A stretch of DNA of 14,486 nt. It comes from Pirellulaceae bacterium. Its GTDB lineage: Bacteria > Planctomycetota > Planctomycetia > Pirellulales > Pirellulaceae. Within the stretch, counting starts at the first letter, position 1; each line of letters begins with the position of its first letter. Under the pieces are notes generated by a model. That model did not search any database, was not told the DNA's origin, and was given only the letters and a program-made list of their open reading frames with translations. This document shows, one piece after another, positions 7,260-14,486 of this stretch. Position numbers and translations under genes: made by a program. The stretch is from NCBI GenBank assembly GCA_013002105.1, contig JABDKS010000503.1, positions 1 through 14,486 of the forward strand, in the 5' to 3' direction.

Positions 7260-7688
7260 ATGAAATGTCCCGTCGACGGTAGTGAGCTCGCAAAAGAGAC
7301 GTACGAAGCGAGTACCGAGATCGAAAAATGCCTGACGTGCGGCGGTGTTTGGTTAGACGAGAAGGAGTTGGAACGGATTCAGGATTCGACCGAGCGGGAT
7401 TACACGGACGAAGTCAAGGAGTTTCCCAACCTGGTGGACCGAGCTTACGCTATGGCGTTGGCTCAGTCCAAGCCGCCGGTGACTTGCTCGGTTTGTAACT
7501 CAGTGATGGAGCGACGTGAACATGGTGGTTGCTCACAGATCTTGATTGATGTCTGCCCGCAATGCCGCGGCGTCTGGCTTGATCACGGTGAATTGACCGC
7601 GCTGGAGGTGTTCTTTGAAAGAGCCGGTTTGGAATCCGAGGAGATCCGAACGGGATTCTTTGCCAGTCTCAAGCAATTGTTTGATTAA
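7260..7688 (+). CDS. Two-ribbon zinc protein, zf-TFIIB-like
   Basis: A 142-residue soluble protein made of two copies of the TFIIB-like zinc-ribbon module found in many uncharacterised bacterial proteins. Copy one has 'CPVDG' at 3-7 and 'CLTCGGVWLDEKEL' at 24-37. Copy two has 'CSVC' at 76-79 and 'CPQCRGVWLDHGEL' at 99-112. In copy one the second cysteine of the first pair is D6, so that site has three cysteines plus aspartate, while copy two has four cysteines (C76, C79, C99, C102) with an extra C91. The acidic residues after each 'GVWLD' are also a family trait. The role is unknown; nucleic-acid or protein binding is possible. The ATG at 7260 follows the promoter-like pair at 7184-7213. Its TAA overlaps the TAA of the convergent PLP enzyme within the palindrome TTAA. 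Confidence 0.85.
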   Translation: MKCPVDGSELAKETYEASTEIEKCLTCGGVWLDEKELERIQDSTERDYTDEVKEFPNLVDRAYAMALAQSKPPVTCSVCNSVMERREHGGCSQILIDVCPQCRGVWLDHGELTALEVFFERAGLESEEIRTGFFASLKQLFD

Positions 7689-8980
7689 TCCATGGACGCG
7701 ACTGCCGCGAGCAGTCGGTCGATTTCCTCGACGGTGTTGTAGTGAACCGCACCGATTCGAACCATTCCATCGGGTTCGACGCCGAGCTGCTCGGTGAGTG
7801 GTAACGCGTAATAGTTGCCGTGCCAGGCGAAGATGCCGTGGGCCGCAAGCTGGGTTGCAAACTGGACCGAAGTCAGTTTCGCGTGCGAAATAGAAACGGT
7901 TGGGAGACGTTGGTCGCGGGCGTCGGGATCGGTAATTCCCCAAACCTTGATCGATTCCATCGTCAGCAAAGCCTCCAGTAACCGATCGAGCAATCGACGT
8001 TCGTAGTGGCGGATGGATTCGTAAGCATTCGAGAGTGCTGTGCGACGATCAAGGGCGCGACGATCAAGGGTGCGACGATCAGGGGCGCGACGATCAAGTG
8101 ACTGACCGTTTGTCATCCGACCGATGTCGGCGATGTAATCGATCGCTGCCATCGTGCCGGCGATGCATTCGTGGTTTTGCGTTCCGGTCATCCATCGTCC
8201 CGGAATCGTATCCGGTGCAGGTCTCAATTTGTAAGGTTGCAGAGTCTCCAGTCGTTCGCGACGCCCGTACAGGATGCCGACATGGGGGCCAAAGAATTTG
8301 TAAGCACTGCAAGTCAAAAAGTCACAGCCCCAGTGGGATACGTCGATCAAATCGTGTGGAGCATAGTGAACCGCATCCAAGAACGACAAAGCACCGGCGT
8401 CGTGCGCCCATTGGCAAATCTGTTTGACTGGGTTGATTGTGCCGACGGCGTTGGAGGCACAGCCCACTGCGACCAGTCGTGTGCGGGAATTAATCGTGTC
8501 GGCGTACTGATCCAGCCGCAACGTACAATCACTTGGATCGACGTCGATGTACCGAACGGTCACGCCGCTATCACGGGCGGCTAAAACCCAAGGAGTAAAA
8601 TTGGCATCGTGTTCCAGTCGTGACAAGACAATCTCATCGCCCCTATTCCATGTTTTTGCCAATGCCCGCGAGAGTGCAAAAGTCAACGTTGTCATGTTCG
8701 CGCCGAAGCAGACCTCGTCGGCATCGTTGCATCCCAGGAAGTCCGCTGTTGCGAGATGCGCCTCGTGCAACAATGCGTCGCTTTGGATGCTGGTCGCAAA
8801 CGTTCCGTGATGATTCGCATTGCATTGAACCAAGTAGTCGGAGATTGCATCGATCACACGCTGTGGAACTTGGGTTCCCGCCGGGCCATCGAAAAAAATT
8901 GCCGGTCGACCATCGACTTGTTTCGCGAGAGCTGGGAATTGCTTGCGCAAATCGACCACGATTTCGTCGGTAAGCATCAT
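7685..8980 (-). CDS. SufS-like class V PLP enzyme, VC1184-type, lacking desulfurase Cys
   Basis: A 431-residue PLP enzyme of the class V group, closest by motif to the 'cysteine desulfurase, VC1184 family' ('FFDGPAGTQVP' near the N-terminus). 'RLEHDAN' carries H124, 'FLDAVHYAPH' carries D202 (pyridine-nitrogen contact) and H205, and 'CSAYKFFGPH' carries K228, the expected Schiff-base lysine. In SufS the sulfur-accepting cysteine lies in a 'GHHCA' motif; here the aligned stretch is 'GNYYA', with Y391 at the cysteine position. True desulfurase activity is therefore doubtful, and lyase or transaminase chemistry is possible. Residues 295-314 are a run of DRR pentapeptides from a tandem DNA repeat. 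The ATG at 8980 overlaps the TGA of the upstream LRR gene (ATGA), suggesting coupled translation; an in-frame ATG at 9019 would add 13 residues. Confidence 0.85.
   Translation of the reverse strand: MMLTDEIVVDLRKQFPALAKQVDGRPAIFFDGPAGTQVPQRVIDAISDYLVQCNANHHGTFATSIQSDALLHEAHLATADFLGCNDADEVCFGANMTTLTFALSRALAKTWNRGDEIVLSRLEHDANFTPWVLAARDSGVTVRYIDVDPSDCTLRLDQYADTINSRTRLVAVGCASNAVGTINPVKQICQWAHDAGALSFLDAVHYAPHDLIDVSHWGCDFLTCSAYKFFGPHVGILYGRRERLETLQPYKLRPAPDTIPGRWMTGTQNHECIAGTMAAIDYIADIGRMTNGQSLDRRAPDRRTLDRRALDRRTALSNAYESIRHYERRLLDRLLEALLTMESIKVWGITDPDARDQRLPTVSISHAKLTSVQFATQLAAHGIFAWHGNYYALPLTEQLGVEPDGMVRIGAVHYNTVEEIDRLLAAVASMD
8042..8101. repeat. Tandem 15-bp repeat, four units, in frame
   Basis: Four head-to-tail 15-bp units begin at 8042, 8057, 8072 and 8087, each starting GCGACGATCA and differing at only a few bases. 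Each encodes a pentapeptide built on DRR (minus strand: LDRRA, PDRRT, LDRRA, LDRRT in varying order). The near-identity of units at DNA level, not only at protein level, points to recent slippage or duplication. It probably forms a charged surface loop of the PLP enzyme. Confidence 0.9.
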
Positions 8981-10323
8981 CGTGGCTGGGCGCGTCGGAA
9001 ATTGTGTTGAATCTTGCATGCCGGCAGTGCCCGCCTGAGTTCGTTGACACCGTTGCGGGTGATCGGTGTCCCGCTGAGCACAATGCGCTGTGCAGTGACG
9101 AGTTGTTTTAGATGGGCGACCGATTCATCACTGACTTGAGTGTTGGTCAACCAAAGCGCATCGAGATTGGTCGTGAGTGTGGTGACGTACGACATGCCGG
9201 CATCGGTGACATTGGTGTCGTCCAAACCAATCGTTTTCAAATGAGTCAGCTTGCCAATGTACGGCATGCAAGCGTCATCACAGGATGCATGCTGCAGTGA
9301 CAGGTATTCCAGATTTTTCAAATCCACCAAATGTTCGAGACCTGGGCCGCGAATGTTCAGTCCCGTGAGAATGATTTTGCGAATCTCGGCGTGCTTTTTC
9401 AGATGCGGCAATCCGGCGTCGGTAACACGGGTGCGATTGAGCCAAAGGTTTCGCAATTGGGGCAGCGGCGCGAGATGACTCAGGTCGTCGTCGGTGACAT
9501 TGGTTTCGTCCAGTCCCAGATTTTGCAGTTTGTCACAGCCATTAAGAAATTTCAGTGCACCGGCATCTAGTTCGGAGCCTTTAAGCGATAAAAAGGTCAG
9601 CGACGGCATGTTCCGCAGGTGAACCAGACCCGGACCGCCAACATTGATCCGAACCGTATTGACGCTTGCTAGAGTGGACAAGTGCATCAGGGCGTCGTCG
9701 TTGACCGACGAATCGGCCATGTTCAACGTCCGCAGCCCGCGGATGTAGCTGAAGTGCTTTAGGTCTTGGTCATCGCCGGTCCAACCTTTTCCCAGATCAA
9801 TCGTGACACCTTCGCGATTGCTGAATTTCGCGCCCAACATGGACAAGCGACGCACCGCGTCATCCTGCCAGATGGATTCGATCTGGCGGATCGCGGCGAC
9901 TGAGCGATTCGATGACTTTTTTGCAGACCGGATGCGAATTTCAGCTAGCGCGTCGCGGGCGGCAGCAGACCGGCCTGGTTGATCGGCCAGGTGGAAGTCT
10001 CGCAGGATGGACAGCGATCGCGCAATCGACTCCAGCGACCCACTCTGTACAGCGTCTTTGAGTGCGGGGATTGCGGCCGGGCCGGCACTGCTAAGGTGAC
10101 GGCTGGCAGCTTGCCGCCGATGAAACGCGGGGCTTTCAAGGTCAGATATCCATTGGGCCAGTTGCTCGGCCTGTGGCAGGTCCGAATCGCCCGCCGACGA
10201 CGAACTCGATTGGACTTGCCGAGGATCGTCTGCCATTAGCGAAGCAGCACCGCCCCCAACGATCGCAGCCAAGATCGCAGCCAAAGTCCCGATCGTCGTC
10301 CGGTACGAAAAAATTGGAATCAT
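8977..10323 (-). CDS. Exported leucine-rich-repeat protein
   Basis: A 448-residue protein with an N-terminal signal sequence (hydrophobic core about 10-29, probable cleavage near 'SLMADD'), a Ser-rich linker (38-46), an alpha-helical region at about 48-165 with HEAT-like character ('ALKDAVQSGSLESIARSL'), and leucine-rich repeats from about 165 to 440. Repeats such as 'NVTDDDLSHLAPLPQLRNL', 'RVTDAGLPHLKK' and 'NVTDAGMSYV' are the roughly 24-residue 'VTDxGL' type abundant in planctomycete secreted proteins. LRRs bind other proteins or cell-surface polymers; the ligand is unknown. The ATG at 10323 has a weak Shine-Dalgarno site and lies 14 nt after the deacetylase-like gene. The TGA stop overlaps the start of the PLP enzyme. 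The three genes therefore form a tight operon. Confidence 0.88.
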   Translation of the reverse strand: MIPIFSYRTTIGTLAAILAAIVGGGAASLMADDPRQVQSSSSSAGDSDLPQAEQLAQWISDLESPAFHRRQAASRHLSSAGPAAIPALKDAVQSGSLESIARSLSILRDFHLADQPGRSAAARDALAEIRIRSAKKSSNRSVAAIRQIESIWQDDAVRRLSMLGAKFSNREGVTIDLGKGWTGDDQDLKHFSYIRGLRTLNMADSSVNDDALMHLSTLASVNTVRINVGGPGLVHLRNMPSLTFLSLKGSELDAGALKFLNGCDKLQNLGLDETNVTDDDLSHLAPLPQLRNLWLNRTRVTDAGLPHLKKHAEIRKIILTGLNIRGPGLEHLVDLKNLEYLSLQHASCDDACMPYIGKLTHLKTIGLDDTNVTDAGMSYVTTLTTNLDALWLTNTQVSDESVAHLKQLVTAQRIVLSGTPITRNGVNELRRALPACKIQHNFRRAQPR

Positions 10324-10337
10324 ACTTGTTCGCCAGA

Positions 10338-11747
10338 TTATCCGCGATCATCCATCATCATCACCCTACTGTCCCCTTTGGGGAGATCTAAACAAATTGT
10401 CATCGTTTGGTCAGACTGAGCGAAGGTGTTTTGATTTAAGTCGACCGTCCGCCTTACACGTCGCAAACGAGTCGTTTGATCTCGGTGTCGCAGGAGCACG
10501 GTGCCGCGATGTTCCGAGGCTGTTTGCATCGTAAAGTTCGATGTTGCAAAGGGGGCGTTCAATTCAATGGTGTTCTCCTGACGCTTGATAGTCGTCAGTT
10601 GTTTGGCTGTCCAATAACGACCTATCTCGCTGAGTTTCATCCAGATGGTTTGATCGCCGTAGATTGACGCGATTGATTGGACGATCGACTGAAAGGCCCG
10701 AAAACCGGTTTTTGATCCATTATTGTACATGCCGGGCCAGTGGCACAGCATGACTGCTGGTTGACGTCGCTGAATCAATTCGGCCATTCGCCCGTGTTGG
10801 CCATCGGGTGTCAGGTAGCGATCGCTTTGGACATCGCGGATCCCTTGCCAACCTCCAAACCAATCGCCCGTACCGGCGAGCACGTTGGCGGTGACGTGGA
10901 CGTCATCGGTGCCTAGGCCAGAGAGGTTTTCGAGTTTGGGTTCGGTGCTTCGATCACCCGTTTCGACGTATTTAAAGTAATGCGGAAGTTCGGTTTGGAA
11001 GACATCTCGGACGGCTTGATGGACTGCAACGGGCAGCTCCTTTTTGACCGCGTTGCCGAAACCGCCCGGCGTCGTGATTCCTTCGCACGGTAGTCCGCAA
11101 TTTTTCAGAATCTTGAGTGCGTATGCGAGGTAGGCGGCCAATTCATCAACGCTTTTTTTCTGCTGCGGATAGGAATTTTCCATCGTTGCATTGCTGATCT
11201 CGTCCAAGGGACGACCCGTTTTCAAATCAATCACACGGGTGTGTGTGATCATCTCTGGATGGATGTCCCAGTTGGGAACCATCAGCTCGCGGACCAAATC
11301 AAGGCTCGCGTTCAATTCGCGACGTGTCCAACCGGGTAGTTCGCGATCGAGCCAACCGACGCACGCGGGGTAGGGGACGATGCTGTATTTTCCTTTGACA
11401 CCCTGATCGGCACACCACTGGCCAAACTCGCGTACAAACGAATCGGGAATCTCGCGAGGCCAGTCGCGCCAAGGTTGCTTGTACTCGTCGCGATCGGGCC
11501 ATGCGTTGGCGAACTGAGGATTGCAAAAATGCCCCATGTTGACCAAGCATGTTGAATCATCGATGACGAACGAGACCGGCACACGGTTTCGTGGCAAGAG
11601 CACGTCGACATCCGATGTCGATACGGACGCAATGGGAGCGGTTGCCGATTCCTGCCCCATCGACTGGCCCCACCGAGCCGTCGCGACGGTTGCGGCACCG
11701 GCGGCCAACATTCGGCGACGGCTGAGTTGGATCGATTTGGATGTCAT
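10338..11747 (-). CDS. Tat-exported polysaccharide-deacetylase-like protein
   Basis: A 469-residue protein with a twin-arginine signal ('SRRRMLAAGAATVATA', residues 9-24), so it is probably folded with a cofactor or metal before export. It has features of the NodB / polysaccharide-deacetylase barrel: adjacent acids D63-D64 in 'VSFVIDDST' after a hydrophobic strand, 'DIHPEMITH' (161-169) with H163 and H169, and 'GITTPGGFG' (223-231) where deacetylases carry their third motif. The order fits a metal-binding Asp-His-His site, but spacing differs from the classic HxxxH motif, so family membership is moderate and activity unproven. It may be a cell-wall or polysaccharide-acting enzyme. It is the first gene of a three-gene operon with the LRR protein and the PLP enzyme. 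The start ATG at 11747 has only a weak Shine-Dalgarno site. Confidence 0.7.
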   Translation of the reverse strand: MTSKSIQLSRRRMLAAGAATVATARWGQSMGQESATAPIASVSTSDVDVLLPRNRVPVSFVIDDSTCLVNMGHFCNPQFANAWPDRDEYKQPWRDWPREIPDSFVREFGQWCADQGVKGKYSIVPYPACVGWLDRELPGWTRRELNASLDLVRELMVPNWDIHPEMITHTRVIDLKTGRPLDEISNATMENSYPQQKKSVDELAAYLAYALKILKNCGLPCEGITTPGGFGNAVKKELPVAVHQAVRDVFQTELPHYFKYVETGDRSTEPKLENLSGLGTDDVHVTANVLAGTGDWFGGWQGIRDVQSDRYLTPDGQHGRMAELIQRRQPAVMLCHWPGMYNNGSKTGFRAFQSIVQSIASIYGDQTIWMKLSEIGRYWTAKQLTTIKRQENTIELNAPFATSNFTMQTASEHRGTVLLRHRDQTTRLRRVRRTVDLNQNTFAQSDQTMTICLDLPKGDSRVMMMDDRG

Positions 11748-11832
11748 GTGCCCATTGTGCGTGGGGAAAGAATCTGGCCCGACGTCGAAGTGATAATTCT
11801 AGGCAATCGCTTGGCCGCGAGGTGGCTTTTGA

Positions 11833-11894
11833 TGCGTTTTGGTCAATTGACCAACGGACTCTGGTGCGTCCGTTGGATAATTGACCAAAACGCA
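11833..11894. repeat. Long inverted repeat between divergent genes
   Basis: Two 27-nt arms (11833-11859 and 11868-11894) match as reverse complements at 25 of 27 positions around an 8-nt spacer. The arms start TGCGTTTTGG and end CAACGGAC; the only differences are two adjacent bases in the middle. It lies in the 274-bp region between the divergent Tat-protein gene and pntA, where no terminator is expected. It could be a two-site operator, a cruciform, an RNA structure in a leader, or a small repeat element. Confidence 0.85.
11839..11854. promoter_or_regulatory. 16-bp perfect palindrome, possible operator
   Basis: TTGGTCAATTGACCAA is a perfect 16-bp palindrome inside the left arm of the inverted repeat. 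A second, imperfect copy (TTGGATAATTGACCAA) lies at 11873-11888, 34 bp centre to centre, about three helical turns. Paired dyads on one face of the helix in a divergent promoter region suggest a dimeric repressor or activator site. The regulator and target are unknown. Confidence 0.4.
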
Positions 11895-12021
11895 GCTGGG
11901 ATGCCGCGGCGACGGGGGTGTTGCCGGTAGCAGCGACCACCGTTGTGGCTTAATATCTGCGCAACCTTAGCGTCGGAAAATCTTGAAATCCGTAGTCAAC
12001 AGCTCAAGCGGTACATCGTCG

Positions 12022-13554
12022 ATGAAGGTCGGGATTACGAAGGAAATTTATCCAGGAGAGTGTCGCGTCGCGGCGACGCCGGAGACGGCACGACGTTTGA
12101 TCGAAAAACTCGGTTTTGACGTTGTTGTACAGTCGGGCGCTGGTGATGCGGCAAGTTTTCCGGACCATCAATATCGCGCGGCCGACTGTGAGGTTGTTGA
12201 CGAGGCAGCGTCCGTGTGGCAAACCGCTGACGTGGTTCTGAAAGTTCGCAGTCCCGTGCCTCAGGAGATTGATCAACTACGACCAGGCCAAACGTTGGTG
12301 ACGTTTTTGGCGCCGGCTCAGAATGCCGCGATGTTGGAGCAGATCGCGGCCAAAGGAGCGACCGCGATATCGATGGATGCGATTCCACGGATCAGCCGTG
12401 CGCAAAAGATGGATGCCCTCAGTTCGATGGCCAACATCGCTGGCTACCGCGCGGTCGTCGAAGCGGCCGGCCTGTTTGGGCGTTTCTTTACCGGGCAGAT
12501 TACGGCAGCCGGAAAAGTACCACCGGCCAAGGTGATGGTGATTGGTGCCGGTGTGGCCGGATTGGCGGCGATCGGGACCGCCCGCGGTTTGGGTGCCATC
12601 GTGCGTGCTTTTGACGTGCGTCCGGAAGTAGCCGACCAAGTCAAAAGTATGGGTGCCGAGTTCTTGATGTTGGAGTTTGAATCCGACGAAGACGGTGGCA
12701 CGAGCGGCGGTTACGCCAAGACGATGAGCAAAGAATTCATTGATGCCGAAATGGCTCTGTTCGCGGCGCAAGCCAAAGAAGTGGACATCATCATCACCAC
12801 CGCATTGATCCCCGGTAAAACGGCACCGACATTGATCACGCGTGAGATGGTCGAGTCGATGAAACCCGGCAGTGTGGTGGTCGATTTGGCGGCCGAACAA
12901 GGTGGCAATTGCGAAGTCACCGTGCCCAATGACGTGATCGAACACCAAGGCGTTCATATCGTCGGCTATTGCGATTTGGCAAGCCGCCTGGCGCATACAT
13001 CCAGTCAACTCTACGGAACTAACCTGTTCCACTTGATGGAAGAATTGGGCGGAGCGGAAAATTTTGACGTCGATATGGACGATGTCGTGATCCGTAGCGC
13101 GACGGTGGTCAAAGAGGGCGAGATCACGTGGCCGCCACCGGCGGTCAAGGTTTCGGTCGCACCACCGCCGCAGGAACCCAAACCGCATTTGCCACTGATC
13201 GACGACAAAAAGGGTTGGTGGTTTCAATTTGCCGGCTTCGCTGTCGTCGCGGTCATTTTGGTCCTCGTCGGCATGACGCAAAACAAGGGTTTCATCACGG
13301 ACTTTACCGTCTTTATCCTGGCATGCATCGTGGGATGGCAGGTGATTTGGAATGTCAGCGCGTCGCTTCACACACCGTTGATGAGCGTCACCAATGCAAT
13401 CAGCGGAATCATCATCGTCGGCGGAATGGTGCAGGTTGGTGTGGCCAACGGACCAGCTGCCGTGCTCGGGGCGATCGCGATCTTTGTGGCGACGATCAAC
13501 ATCGCGGGCGGATTTTTGGTGACCCAACGCATGTTAAAAATGTTCCGAAAGTAG
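12022..13554 (+). CDS. pntA: NAD(P) transhydrogenase subunit alpha
   Basis: The alpha subunit of the membrane proton-translocating transhydrogenase, which moves hydride between NADH and NADP+ using the proton gradient. It carries the NAD(H)-binding domain I plus part of the membrane domain. The product is 510 residues, the same as E. coli PntA. '[20 protein letters not shown]' (123-142) is the family nucleotide-site segment, and 'GAGVAGLAA' (175-183) with D198 form the Rossmann NAD site. After a Pro-rich linker ('PPPQEPKP') come four hydrophobic helices from about residue 400 to the end, the two-subunit bacterial layout. The ATG at 12022 gives 'MKVGITKE', matching the family N-terminus; a TTG at 11983 would add 13 residues. 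pntB follows 13 nt after the stop, as one operon. Confidence 0.97.
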   Translation: MKVGITKEIYPGECRVAATPETARRLIEKLGFDVVVQSGAGDAASFPDHQYRAADCEVVDEAASVWQTADVVLKVRSPVPQEIDQLRPGQTLVTFLAPAQNAAMLEQIAAKGATAISMDAIPRISRAQKMDALSSMANIAGYRAVVEAAGLFGRFFTGQITAAGKVPPAKVMVIGAGVAGLAAIGTARGLGAIVRAFDVRPEVADQVKSMGAEFLMLEFESDEDGGTSGGYAKTMSKEFIDAEMALFAAQAKEVDIIITTALIPGKTAPTLITREMVESMKPGSVVVDLAAEQGGNCEVTVPNDVIEHQGVHIVGYCDLASRLAHTSSQLYGTNLFHLMEELGGAENFDVDMDDVVIRSATVVKEGEITWPPPAVKVSVAPPPQEPKPHLPLIDDKKGWWFQFAGFAVVAVILVLVGMTQNKGFITDFTVFILACIVGWQVIWNVSASLHTPLMSVTNAISGIIIVGGMVQVGVANGPAAVLGAIAIFVATINIAGGFLVTQRMLKMFRK

Positions 13555-13567
13555 TGTCGACAACAAG

Positions 13568-14486
13568 ATGATTCCATTCTTTTTCCAGCCGCTTTCGCCC
13601 GCCTTTGTCGTGCTGACTGAACAAGCCGGGGCAAGCGATTCGATGGGCATGAGCCAATCGATGGCGACCGTCGCTTACATCGCCGCGGCCGTACTGTTCA
13701 TCTTGTCGCTGGCCGGGTTGTCACATCAAACGTCCGCTCGACGCGGAAACCTGCTCGGTATCCTGGGGATGTTGCTCGCCATCGTCGCGACGGTGATTGG
13801 TGTGATGTTGGGCGGATACACCTGGATGATGATCGGCATTGTGCCCGGGATCGCGATCGGTGCCATTTTGGCTGCGCGTGTACCGATCAAGGGGATGCCC
13901 GAGCTGGTCGCGATTTTGCACAGCTTCGTTGGCCTGGCTGCGGTGTTGATCGGTATTTCGACTTACCTTTCGCCCGCTGTGACTGTTCCGCCGGACGAAG
14001 CACTCGTCCATGACATCGAAATCTTTTTGGGCGTTTTCATCGGCGCGATTACGTTTACCGGATCGATTCTGGCGTTTATGAAGTTTCGCGGCACCGTCAG
14101 CGGCAAACCACTCACGTTGCCGGGACGTCACGCCTTGAACTTGTCGCTGATCGTGATCTGTATTGGTTTGGGTGTTTGGTTTTGCCGCAGCCATGCCGTC
14201 AGTGACGGATTGACGCCGCTGCTGATCATGACAGCAATCGCATCGTTTCTGGGTGTCCACATGGTGGCAGCGATTGGGGGTGCGGACACGCCAGTGGTGG
14301 TGTCGATGTTGAACTCGTATTCGGGTTGGGCCGCTGCCGCGGCCGGCTTTATGCTCAAGAATCACTTGCTGATCGTGACCGGTGCTTTGGTCGGCAGCAG
14401 TGGTGCGATCTTGTCGTACATCATGTGCGCAGCGATGAACCGCAGTTTTATCAGCGTGATTTTGGGTGGTTTTGGTACCGGTGGTG
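13568..14486 (+). CDS. pntB: NAD(P) transhydrogenase subunit beta, partial at window end
   Basis: The beta subunit partners PntA: its membrane helices carry the proton path and its C-terminal domain III binds NADP(H). The visible 306 codons cover the membrane part only; the frame runs off the end and domain III is outside the window. Strong family matches are '[19 protein letters not shown]', '[20 protein letters not shown]', '[18 protein letters not shown]', 'LPGRHALN', '[19 protein letters not shown]' and '[20 protein letters not shown]'. The ATG at 13568 lies 13 nt after the pntA stop. An in-frame ATG at 13643 ('[13 protein letters not shown]') would align better with the E. coli N-terminus, so the first 25 residues ('[11 protein letters not shown]...') may or may not be made. 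No clear Shine-Dalgarno site separates the two. Confidence 0.93.
   Translation, partial: MIPFFFQPLSPAFVVLTEQAGASDSMGMSQSMATVAYIAAAVLFILSLAGLSHQTSARRGNLLGILGMLLAIVATVIGVMLGGYTWMMIGIVPGIAIGAILAARVPIKGMPELVAILHSFVGLAAVLIGISTYLSPAVTVPPDEALVHDIEIFLGVFIGAITFTGSILAFMKFRGTVSGKPLTLPGRHALNLSLIVICIGLGVWFCRSHAVSDGLTPLLIMTAIASFLGVHMVAAIGGADTPVVVSMLNSYSGWAAAAAGFMLKNHLLIVTGALVGSSGAILSYIMCAAMNRSFISVILGGFGTGG

Noticed and set aside
6685..7260. 191-codon plus-strand frame over the alcohol dehydrogenase start and small membrane protein
   Set aside because: It overlaps a clear dehydrogenase N-terminus and has no domain or membrane pattern; the minus-strand frame at 6894-7130 has better composition and layout.
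11833..11894. The long inverted repeat as an intrinsic terminator
   Set aside because: Both flanking genes are transcribed away from it, and no T-run follows either arm in a suitable position.
12277..13527. A 416-codon open frame on the minus strand opposite pntA
   Set aside because: It lies fully antisense to a textbook PntA, has His/Arg/Asp-rich low-logic composition and shows no family motif; it is a codon-bias shadow.
13721..14365. 214-codon minus-strand frame opposite pntB
   Set aside because: Antisense to strongly conserved PntB helices; composition is His/Gln/Arg-rich as expected of a shadow.

Overview
The window looks like a stretch of chromosome from a member of the Planctomycetota, probably a Rhodopirellula-like Pirellulaceae. 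This is inferred from gene style, not from a marker gene. The signs are a secreted leucine-rich-repeat protein with 'VTDAGL' repeats, a small membrane protein with an 'NPYTPP' N-terminus, a Tat-exported protein with a weak polysaccharide-deacetylase signature, TPR/SGNH and secretin-like envelope proteins, and mostly weak Shine-Dalgarno sites. No rRNA, tRNA, CRISPR, transposase or phage gene was seen.

Layout. Positions 8-165 hold an array of imperfect 24-nt repeats abutting the 3' end of a class V aminotransferase. The minus-strand run 4419-162 carries an SGNH-hydrolase/TPR membrane protein, then an IF-3 gene (infC), IF-1 (infA) and the aminotransferase. The last three are spaced 44 and 41 nt apart and look co-transcribed. 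Transcribed divergently from the SGNH/TPR gene is a secretin-like exported protein (4688-5767). It converges on a zinc-dependent alcohol dehydrogenase (5802-6857, TTG start), which lies behind a small two-helix membrane protein (6894-7130). A two-ribbon zinc protein (7260-7688, plus strand) converges on a minus-strand operon read from 11747 to 7685. That operon encodes a Tat-exported deacetylase-like protein, an exported LRR protein and a PLP enzyme of the SufS-like VC1184 type. The divergent region 11748-12021 holds a 27-bp-arm inverted repeat and leads into pntA and pntB, the proton-translocating transhydrogenase. pntB runs off the end of the window.

The most interesting locus is infC-infA. 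The reading frame, the length compared with E. coli IF-3 and a perfect AGGAGG six nucleotides upstream all indicate that IF-3 starts at an AUC codon, the rare-start logic used for infC autoregulation. The encoded IF-3 is unusual: by gapless hand alignment it has lost three of the five C-domain arginines studied in E. coli, and it sits next to infA rather than rpmI-rplT. It may be a second, specialised IF-3.

Other points worth checking are the long inverted repeat upstream of pntA, a 15-bp in-frame tandem repeat inside the PLP enzyme gene, a secretin domain without the usual N-domains, and the 24-nt repeat array. Most of the rest is ordinary core and envelope metabolism.
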